DNA from: Defluviitaleaceae bacterium
GTDB lineage: Bacteria; Bacillota; Clostridia; Lachnospirales; WQUN01
Reading direction: 5' to 3'
DNA: 5,524 nucleotides
Assembly (NCBI GenBank): GCA_009783525.1
Contig: WRDG01000161.1
Coordinates: 1 to 5,524, forward strand
Below, piece after piece: positions 1-5,524 of the stretch. A program made the position numbers and the translations under genes. Below the pieces are notes generated by a model. That model did no database searches. It was not told where the DNA came from and saw only the letters and a program-made list of their open reading frames with translations. Every line of letters begins with the position of its first letter. Positions within the stretch are counted from its first letter, which is position 1.

Positions 1-539
1 AATATAACGATATTTCGCTCAACTACGACATGATCCAACGCGAGGCGCGGGGTACGGAGCCGAACACCGAAATACCTATTAATACGATCCACTTCGCGCG
101 TTCCACTATGGGCGGCGGGCAAATGAACATGATTTCGCAAATAACCGGCGGTTCGTTTATGTACATAAATACTAATACACAATCGGCAGCCGGTGCGTTT
201 GCCGAATCGAGAGCATCGTTTCAAAGAGAGCCGATATTTTTGCTTAATCTTACTTTCGGCGAAGCAAGAAACAGTGTGCCGCGCATAATCATGCAGGGGT
301 TGTTTATTGCGATTTGGTGTTTAACGCTCGGTTTTATGGTCGTCGCAATGTTAGATAATAAAAATCTTATACGAGATTTTCTTTACCCGCGTTTTGTTAT
401 ATCGGCTTTGGCCGGAATAATTTTTACGGTGTTAATGTTTAACGCGTCTTTTAACGGTCAATCTTTAGTCAGATTATTTTTGATGTTCATAATGGTTGTG
501 CTCATAATGCCTACATATCGTTTGTCTTCAAGGAGCTAA
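1..539 (+). CDS. vWA-like domain protein with C-terminal membrane segments (5' partial)
   Basis: The reading frame is open from the first base, so the true start lies upstream; the ATG at 30 is internal and has no ribosome site. The visible N-terminal part contains INTIHFAR at 72-95 and then a Met-rich helix leading into ITGGSFMYI at 135-167. This is the pattern of the last helix and strand of a von Willebrand A domain (L..IA..TGG.fy.v). The metal-binding DxSxS motif would be upstream and cannot be checked. Three hydrophobic stretches follow, at about 285-353, 390-443 and 465-515, and the protein ends in a short basic tail (RLSSRS). The protein is therefore probably a vWA domain anchored in the inner membrane by its C-terminus. 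vWA domains usually mediate metal-dependent protein contacts, and here it heads an operon with a GTPase. The membrane segments are clear. The vWA assignment is an inference from a fragment, and another alpha/beta domain remains possible. Confidence 0.62.
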   Translation, partial: YNDISLNYDMIQREARGTEPNTEIPINTIHFARSTMGGGQMNMISQITGGSFMYINTNTQSAAGAFAESRASFQREPIFLLNLTFGEARNSVPRIIMQGLFIAIWCLTLGFMVVAMLDNKNLIRDFLYPRFVISALAGIIFTVLMFNASFNGQSLVRLFLMFIMVVLIMPTYRLSSRS

Positions 540-564
540 TAATTTATTTTCGAGGGGAATACCG

Positions 565-1173
565 ATGGAACTAAAGGAGTACAGCAACCCAAATCCGCTG
601 ACACTTGAAGCGACCACCGAACGCGACGACACGCAAACATTCATAAAAATAACACGCCTGCACAGGGAAGCTTCGCATGTTTTAATTTTTAAAGGCAAGA
701 GGGGCGGGTTCGGTATGCCCGACATCATGACGCTTGGCGAACCCGTTTTTATTTGCGACGGATTCGATTTGCTCAGGCGGAGAGACGGAAGAGTCAACAT
801 CGGCCAAACGGTAACTGAGTACTATGCGGTACCCGCGAAATTAACGGACGGAATTTATTATTACGACAAACGATCAATAAAAAAAGTGGAAGCCGGCGAA
901 TATACCGCCGTTCAATATATATTGATAAGAGACAGGCAAACGCAAGATTGCGACAGGCTTACAATATCTTTCGCGCCGATGTTAAAGGGCGGAGCCGGTA
1001 CGGTTCCGTACGATTCTCTTTTTTATTCGGTTGACGGAATGGGTAGCATTAAATATCCGATTAATCCAAAATTAGTTAAGGACGGAGCGTTTACCGTTTA
1101 TGTGCCGGCCAACCGAAATGTACAGATAGTTTCGGCGGAAGGCGCGCATATACGAGCCACATTGATCAAATAA
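565..1173 (+). CDS. Uncharacterised beta-rich protein, 202 aa
   Basis: The ATG at 565 is preceded by GAGGGG at 552-557 with a spacing of 7 bases, which supports this start. It lies 25 bases after the vWA-like gene and 18 before the GTPase gene, so it is almost certainly cotranscribed with both. I do not recognise the family. The protein has no signal peptide, no membrane segment and no evident catalytic motif. It has many short alternating hydrophobic stretches (for example FIKITRL near residue 26, AVQYILIRDR near 115 and AFTVYVPANRNVQIV near 175), which suggests a mostly beta-strand cytoplasmic fold. A Gly-rich stretch (GKRGGFGMPDI) lies near residue 44, an aromatic run (GIYYYD) near residue 96, and PMLKGGAGTVPYD near residue 137. 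Only two cysteines are present, at about residues 64 and 129. An accessory or ligand-sensing role within the GTPase module is a guess from context only. The gene itself is secure; the function is unknown. Confidence 0.9.
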   Translation: MELKEYSNPNPLTLEATTERDDTQTFIKITRLHREASHVLIFKGKRGGFGMPDIMTLGEPVFICDGFDLLRRRDGRVNIGQTVTEYYAVPAKLTDGIYYYDKRSIKKVEAGEYTAVQYILIRDRQTQDCDRLTISFAPMLKGGAGTVPYDSLFYSVDGMGSIKYPINPKLVKDGAFTVYVPANRNVQIVSAEGAHIRATLIK

Positions 1174-1174
1174 T

Positions 1175-1183
1175 GAAGGAGGG
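1175..1183 (+). promoter_or_regulatory. Strong ribosome binding site for the GTG-started GTPase gene
   Basis: GAAGGAGGG is an almost complete Shine-Dalgarno complement and ends 8 bases before the GTG at 1192. It fixes the GTG as the start. The next in-frame ATG, at 1267, has no comparable site and would remove the first cysteine (C25) of the putative zinc ribbon. The site overlaps an ATG at 1173 that shares bases with the preceding gene's TAA stop (TAATG), so translational coupling is possible. Confidence 0.85.
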
Positions 1184-1191
1184 CATCTTAG

Positions 1192-2808
1192 GTGCCGTTT
1201 TTTAGTGGTAATAAAAACAAAGAAAATAATAAAAATTTGCAACCGGTTTACAGGCCGATTACATGCATGAACTTACGATGCATGAAAGATTCTGCGCATA
1301 CCGATTTAATTTTTCGTTTGAACCCACCCAAAGAAGTGGATGATTTTAGGCGGAGGCAATTTTCGGGCGGTTCGGGGGGATCATTGGGCGACGCGGCGTC
1401 AGCGAAAAGCAAGCCTGTAAAAGCGCCTTCCAAACAAAAGGATCTTTTGGCCGACCTCGATGACGACGACTTATTCGATAATGATTCAAAAGGAATTACC
1501 TTGCTTGACGACGACGATGATTTTTCTGCCGCGCCTGTTCCGGAGCAAGCGGCATCAAGCTCAGCAGCTGCAGAAAACAGCAAATTGGATGAAATGGTAA
1601 AGTATTATTACGGATCCGCCGTTGGCATGGGATATATAAGCGGCGGCGGCGAAAAACCGAACTATATAAGGATCCCGGCGACACAAGTTACGGAAGCTGT
1701 GAGCGGACCGTTTCCGAGAGCGGCATTCAGAAAGTTTTATCAAAAAAATCCGGCTACCGGGTATGTAATATCAATTGTCGATTGTTACGGGAACGAAACG
1801 AAAACGGCGGTTTGCCCGCATTGTCACACGCCTGTTTTTACGCAAGCGGGTTTATACGAAACGTATGTGCTGCCGGTAATAGGTGTTTCGCAATCCGGAA
1901 AATCTGTTTTGCTCGCGGAAAGTTTCACGCCTTTCATGAAAAAAACAGCAAGGACTATGCTGCCTACCGGAATGTTTTTACAGGATACTGAAATGAAACA
2001 ATATATTGAAACAATAAGCGACGACTTAAAAGACAGCGGTGAAATAAGCGCGACGCTCGGCGTGCAGCGCTTGTTCAGCGAAATGGAAGGCGGGAACCGT
2101 AAAATCGCCATTTGCACGTTCGATCTGCCTGGCGAGCACATAGCGAATGAAATGTATCAGGAGTTTAGAGAAAAAGAATTGTCAAACCTGCTGCACCGAG
2201 CAAACGGCATTATAATTATTTTTTGCCCCGAACAGGTTGAGTCGATTACAAACTACAACTTAAAAACATATAAGGAAGACCAGGCGGATACCGCGTCAAT
2301 TAAACCGCTTGAGGACATGATACGGCTGCTTGTAAAAGATTCGGATGACGCGGGCGTAATCAAGACAAAAAATATACCGATTGCCATCCTTATGACAAAA
2401 TTAGATTTGTTCCGCTTGGGTAGCGGTATCAATGCAAAAATAGATACGTCTAAAATGGATTCGGACGCAAAAAAAATGCTCGGCAGCGTGTATGACCGCG
2501 ACGAGGTGACGACAATACCCGAGCAAAAAGATGTCGTTAACTTAGGGGAAATAGACAGGTATTCCGCAAAAACGAAAGAATTTTTTGAAGAGTTGATTCA
2601 CAATGAAATAAACATGATTTTGACAAAATTTGCCGGGAATAAACATAACGTTAATTGTTTTGCCATATCAAGCCAGGGAGCTGATATTTCGGCGTCTGAT
2701 TTTGCGCCGCCTATACGCCCTAATGAACCGTTCTATTGGTTGTTCGCAAAAATGGGAATATATAAGCAGCCCATAATCAACCCGAAGCAGGATAAGAAAA
2801 GAAGGTGA
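1192..2808 (+). CDS. Zinc-ribbon P-loop GTPase, double-GTPase (DO-GTPase2)-like
   Basis: This 538-residue protein starts at GTG. The C-terminal half is a GTPase-type P-loop domain (about residues 222-520). Walker A/G1 is GVSQSGKS at 231-238 after a hydrophobic strand (YVLPVI). G3 is DLPGE at 311-315, preceded by strand KIAICTF. G4 is TKLD at 402-405 after PIAILM, and a G5-like AISSQG lies at 491-496. All motifs needed for GTP binding look intact. The tail PIRPNEPFYWLF (about 507-518) resembles the conserved end of DO-GTPase2-type domains. Upstream, CMNLRC at 25-30 and CPHC at 208-211, directly before the G domain, look like two halves of a zinc ribbon. They are separated by about 177 residues, including a Gly/Ser/Ala and acidic low-complexity stretch. 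No membrane segment is present, so it is probably cytoplasmic. Only one G domain is visible. The stop lies 2 bases before the GAP1-like gene. GTPase is confident; the exact family is from memory of its architecture. Confidence 0.82.
   Translation: MPFFSGNKNKENNKNLQPVYRPITCMNLRCMKDSAHTDLIFRLNPPKEVDDFRRRQFSGGSGGSLGDAASAKSKPVKAPSKQKDLLADLDDDDLFDNDSKGITLLDDDDDFSAAPVPEQAASSSAAAENSKLDEMVKYYYGSAVGMGYISGGGEKPNYIRIPATQVTEAVSGPFPRAAFRKFYQKNPATGYVISIVDCYGNETKTAVCPHCHTPVFTQAGLYETYVLPVIGVSQSGKSVLLAESFTPFMKKTARTMLPTGMFLQDTEMKQYIETISDDLKDSGEISATLGVQRLFSEMEGGNRKIAICTFDLPGEHIANEMYQEFREKELSNLLHRANGIIIIFCPEQVESITNYNLKTYKEDQADTASIKPLEDMIRLLVKDSDDAGVIKTKNIPIAILMTKLDLFRLGSGINAKIDTSKMDSDAKKMLGSVYDRDEVTTIPEQKDVVNLGEIDRYSAKTKEFFEELIHNEINMILTKFAGNKHNVNCFAISSQGADISASDFAPPIRPNEPFYWLFAKMGIYKQPIINPKQDKKRR
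1360..1581 (+). other. Disordered, acidic linker inside the GTPase protein with a repeated L-D(4-5)-F motif
   Basis: This stretch codes for residues 57-130 of the GTPase. It runs from a Gly/Ser segment (SGGSGGSLGD) through a Lys/Pro segment (KSKPVKAPSKQK) into two acidic clusters, LDDDDLF at 89-95 and LLDDDDDF at 104-111, then an Ala/Ser/Pro/Gln segment. It separates the two cysteine pairs. The composition predicts intrinsic disorder. The two similar acidic hydrophobic motifs could be paired docking sites for a partner protein, which is an inference only. Confidence 0.7.
2797..2805 (+). promoter_or_regulatory. Ribosome binding site of the GAP1-like gene, inside the GTPase gene's last codons
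   Basis: AAAAGAAGG sits within the last codons of the GTPase gene and ends 5 bases before the ATG at 2811. The GTPase stop (TGA, 2806-2808) lies between this site and the start, so ribosomes finishing the GTPase end where the next gene begins. This arrangement favours coupled, near-equal translation of the two proteins. Confidence 0.6.
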
Positions 2809-2810
2809 CC

Positions 2811-5524
2811 ATGAGAGCAGAACAGGGATATTTTACAAGAGCCAATAGGTCAAAATTTACTAATGAAGCGGGATTTGCCGTTGCGGACGCTTCCGACGGC
2901 ATAAACAGAGAAACCGCAGATTTGTTTATCCGCTCCGTGGGTGAAGCGGTGGTTTTTGACCAAAAAGAAGAAGGAGAAAAATGGATGTATGCTGTGCTTC
3001 CGTCGCGTATAGACGGGAGACTTTCGGTGACTTGGGCTTTTCCGACAAGCGACGGACGGCGAGCCTGCCATTTTACCCATACATATTTATTCGATGAATC
3101 AGATGCGAAAAAAATTATAAGAGACGAGCCGCACTTGGCGCAGGCTGTGAGGCTGACGGATTTTTGCAATGAATATATAGGCGAGCCGGTCGGTTTACAA
3201 AAGGCGGACATTAAATTTTCCGCTGAATATTTACCGGAAAATATTAAGATAGGTGAAACGGGTTTTGATAGAGAGTCTTTGCAAAAATTATTGCACATGC
3301 TGGTGCTTTTGCATGAAAACAGAGGCGAAAGACCGGCATTTTTACGTTCAATATTTATTGTGCACGAATGCGCGCCGGATATTTTTACGAAACGCGCATT
3401 TAAACTCGCGGCTTTGCTTTATTCGGGTTTGCCTTACATAATCGCTTCCAAACTTGGCATCGTAATAAAAACCGAATCTGTTTGGCGCAAGTCCGAAAGT
3501 TATCCGTCGGGTTTCCGTTCCGCATATATTGCGGATGCAGGTGAAGACAAAAACTTTATTCCCGGCGGAGAACTTTACATAATAAACAAACCGCTTATTA
3601 TGCCGCCGGAAAATTCTGCGGTTTTTACCGTTACAGAAAACGACGTTCAACTTTCGACCAATATGGATCCTAACGCGGCTTATAAAAATCTGGTTTCTAT
3701 TATCGCGCAAAACATGAACCAAGAAGACATGCCCGGAAGTGAATTGCGGGAATTTTATAAATTTATTACCGACATAGTGGACGACGAACTGAGCTTTAGA
3801 GATATGAACAGCTTTTACAATTTAATAGAGACGCTGCGGAATCCGATTGAAACGATACGCGGCGGGTGGAAACCGGTTACCCGCGCGCTGCGCTTGCTTA
3901 ATGCGGCTTTGGGTCTAAACTTTAAAAATTCGGACGTTAAGTGGAGCGGTTTAGCAAAAAAATTTATCGATTGCGTTTTACGCGAAGATTTTCAAGAGCC
4001 GCCTGCAGAGGACAACTGCATATTGCTTTTTGATATAGGAATCGGGTTGTTTACCGGAGCAGGAGAAACAGAAGCTTTTATCGTTTTGTTTTATAAATTT
4101 ATTGTCCGGTGCGATTGCATAAATTTGGAAAACAAAAAGTTTTTATCGGCATTGCGCAAGCATCCGGCGGAGTTCGGCATGATAATCGATACGGACGCTT
4201 CGTCCGCGTCGCCGAGTTTTATTAATTTGAGGGACGGTTTGGCAAAGCGGAGCGAATTGAACGATATTGACCTGCTCATAAATTTTTTCGATAAATACAG
4301 TTCGATTGAAAACATAAAAAACGATTTGTTTTTTGCCGCCGACAAATTATTGTCGGGAGACGAAACAAAAGCTCCGTTTGAAACGCTGACTAATGTCGAA
4401 AATCCTGGATTGGCAACGACGTTTCTTAAAGGCATTTGCTCGCTTAAAAGGCACAACACTGCAAGCCCGGCAGATTGCACCGCATTTTTTATTAAGTTTG
4501 ACAGCAACCTGCTTGCGAAGTTGGATTCTTATCCGCTTGTCGATCCATGGTGCATTAACTATCTCATCTTTAAAATTTACAGCGGCGAACCGTTTAATGT
4601 CCCGGCTTTGATAAACAAATTAAAAAAATGGCACGAAAAATTGCTCGGTAAAAATGACGCGGCAAGTATTGCGGCGGTGGAGCGATACCGCAACGAAGCG
4701 TGCAACTTGCTTGCAAATGACATTAATACTAATACGAGAGCTCACATGATTTTGATGGCGTTTTTTAAAATTGATGACCCGGCTTGGACTGTGGATTGGA
4801 ACAGGCTGATTGAAAATGTCGCTTCATTTAAAATAAATGCGTTTTTTTTCTGCGTGAGCAAACTCCAGGAATATCAATTTGAGCTTTCATATAAAGATTA
4901 TATAGGCTTATTCGACAAACTGAAAAACCTGTATTCAAATAACAATGGTGAAAATCTTGAATACGAAAAACAATACAGGCGTTTTCTTGCGAAACGGCTC
5001 GAAGACCCGAACACATTGGAAAATTCGCCGTGGTTTTTACTGATCGCATCGCTCTACGGTTTTGTATCGAGAACCGTAATGAACAACCCGAAATTATCGA
5101 GCCGTATGAGCTACGAGACGCTGTATTGCAAAAACTGTCATTTTTTAACTCCCGTTACGGTACACAATAAAAACGATAAAAAAATTAAATGCGACAATTG
5201 CGATAAAAATATCACACCGGACGAAGATACGGTCATCGCGTCGATCGTCGGCATCATAACCATGAACAATGCGACGGCAAAAAAAGTATTGCCGCTGCAC
5301 AGTTCAAAGAGCGATGAAAAAGACGGGTTCATGAATTCGATAACGTCGCTGCTTGGACGAAAAGACAAGGACAGAGACGACTTGGGAAGCTTCGATGTCA
5401 ATGTAACCAAGGACGCAGTTGAAATTAATATCGACGGCGCTACATCTGAGGCGGAAAAATTTTTGAGCAAAGATTTCACGTCGCGCCGCAAATCAACGTG
5501 CATAGTCCTTGACGGCGGCGAAAT
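2811..5524 (+). CDS. GAP1-like large GTPase-associated protein (3' partial)
   Basis: The frame is open from the ATG at 2811 to the window end, giving 904 complete codons with no stop. The start has AGAAGG just upstream and follows the GTPase stop by 2 bases. The N-terminus (EQGYFTRANRSKF, then EAGFAVADASDGI, and later HFTHTYLF at about residues 87-94) resembles the N2 domain of GTPase-associated protein 1. Residues about 165-235, with a Leu/Ala-rich helix, GLPYII near 206 and SKLGIVIKTES after it, resemble the GAP1 middle domain. The next roughly 500 residues look mainly helical and match nothing I know. A zinc ribbon follows, with CKNC at 773-776 and CDNC at 794-797. After it comes a charged Lys/Asp/Ser stretch (about 828-862) and a further strand-rich part that is cut by the window edge. 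There is no signal peptide or membrane segment, so it is probably cytoplasmic. GAP1 proteins are known as obligate neighbours of bacterial double-GTPases, which fits here. The gene is secure; the family name is moderately so. Confidence 0.75.
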   Translation, partial: MRAEQGYFTRANRSKFTNEAGFAVADASDGINRETADLFIRSVGEAVVFDQKEEGEKWMYAVLPSRIDGRLSVTWAFPTSDGRRACHFTHTYLFDESDAKKIIRDEPHLAQAVRLTDFCNEYIGEPVGLQKADIKFSAEYLPENIKIGETGFDRESLQKLLHMLVLLHENRGERPAFLRSIFIVHECAPDIFTKRAFKLAALLYSGLPYIIASKLGIVIKTESVWRKSESYPSGFRSAYIADAGEDKNFIPGGELYIINKPLIMPPENSAVFTVTENDVQLSTNMDPNAAYKNLVSIIAQNMNQEDMPGSELREFYKFITDIVDDELSFRDMNSFYNLIETLRNPIETIRGGWKPVTRALRLLNAALGLNFKNSDVKWSGLAKKFIDCVLREDFQEPPAEDNCILLFDIGIGLFTGAGETEAFIVLFYKFIVRCDCINLENKKFLSALRKHPAEFGMIIDTDASSASPSFINLRDGLAKRSELNDIDLLINFFDKYSSIENIKNDLFFAADKLLSGDETKAPFETLTNVENPGLATTFLKGICSLKRHNTASPADCTAFFIKFDSNLLAKLDSYPLVDPWCINYLIFKIYSGEPFNVPALINKLKKWHEKLLGKNDAASIAAVERYRNEACNLLANDINTNTRAHMILMAFFKIDDPAWTVDWNRLIENVASFKINAFFFCVSKLQEYQFELSYKDYIGLFDKLKNLYSNNNGENLEYEKQYRRFLAKRLEDPNTLENSPWFLLIASLYGFVSRTVMNNPKLSSRMSYETLYCKNCHFLTPVTVHNKNDKKIKCDNCDKNITPDEDTVIASIVGIITMNNATAKKVLPLHSSKSDEKDGFMNSITSLLGRKDKDRDDLGSFDVNVTKDAVEINIDGATSEAEKFLSKDFTSRRKSTCIVLDGGE
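5127..5201 (+). other. Zinc ribbon inside the GAP1-like protein
   Basis: This codes for residues 773-797: CKNC, a 17-residue spacer rich in Lys, Asn and Val, then CDNC. The two CxxC knuckles with a short polar loop are the standard geometry of a four-cysteine zinc ribbon. Its target (protein, RNA or DNA) cannot be read from the sequence. The GTPase next door also carries a CPHC knuckle beside its G domain. Confidence 0.75.

Noticed and set aside
540..564. Possible promoter or terminator between the first and second genes
   Set aside because: The 25-base gap holds only a ribosome site; there is no inverted repeat with a T tract and no room for a -35/-10 pair of good quality.
1248..2141. Minus-strand frames and one + strand frame (1782-1991) within the GTPase gene
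   Set aside because: The GTPase motifs G1, G3 and G4 are all in the 1192 frame, so overlapping frames are by-products of its composition.
2777..3722. Minus-strand open frames at 2777-3298, 2850-3080 and 3348-3722
   Set aside because: They lie antisense to the continuous + strand frame that starts at 2811 and runs to the window end with normal codon use. They have no ribosome sites and no recognisable motifs.
160..4735. Similar AATACTAATAC strings at about 168-178 and 4725-4735
   Set aside because: An 11-base match within two unrelated coding regions, each encoding Asn-Thr-Asn-Thr. There are no further copies or flanking symmetry, so chance is the simplest explanation.
4842..4849. Run of eight T, and many runs of seven or eight A (for example 2469-2476, 3956-3962 and 4622-4628), considered as frameshift or phase-variation sites
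   Set aside because: The frame stays open through every run, and the runs fall on Lys and Phe codons as expected in an A/T-rich coding region. No stimulatory hairpin or alternative long frame was evident.
4091..5503. Minus-strand frames at 4091-4507, 4828-5049 and 5138-5503, and a + strand frame at 4393-4611
   Set aside because: All are shadows of the GAP1-like gene in other frames; the zinc ribbon and uninterrupted frame show that the gene at 2811 is the real one.

Overview
The window is one strand of a tightly packed operon. It holds four consecutive + strand genes with gaps of 25, 18 and 2 bases, and both outer genes run off the ends. Virtually all of the sequence is coding. I see no RNA gene, mobile element, CRISPR array, promoter or terminator inside it, and no intergenic stretch longer than 25 bases.

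Layout: (1) bases 1-539, the C-terminal end of a protein that looks like the tail of a von Willebrand factor A (vWA) domain followed by about three membrane segments; (2) 565-1173, a 202-residue soluble protein rich in predicted beta strands that I do not recognise; (3) 1192-2808, a 538-residue P-loop GTPase with an N-terminal zinc-ribbon-like cysteine set split by a long acidic low-complexity insert, resembling the 'double-GTPase' class (DO-GTPase2 type); (4) 2811-5524, at least 904 residues of a very large protein whose first about 250 residues resemble the GTPase-associated protein 1 (GAP1) N2 and middle domains, with a four-cysteine zinc ribbon further down. This last gene has no stop codon before the window ends.

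Taken together, a GTPase next to a GAP1-like protein, with a membrane-anchored vWA protein and a small beta-rich partner, matches the general style of the GTPase-centred systems that comparative genomics has proposed as NTP-dependent biological-conflict (immunity or signalling) modules. The family calls rest on motif reading and memory of the families, not on a database search. A plausible but inferred working model is that the GTPase acts as a nucleotide switch, GAP1 is its dedicated large partner, the vWA protein provides a membrane-bound adaptor, and the 202-residue protein is an accessory or sensor. The effector, if there is one, may lie beyond 5524 or upstream of base 1.

Organism: a bacterium with moderate GC content, strong Shine-Dalgarno sites (GAAGGAGGG before gene 3), frequent ATA, AAA and AGA codons and also many GCG, CCG and GGC codons. 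This would suit an uncultured Clostridia-like Bacillota or a Treponema-like spirochaete, but the window has no taxonomic marker and I would not place it firmly. Base composition and codon use look uniform across all four genes, so nothing suggests that one of them was acquired separately.
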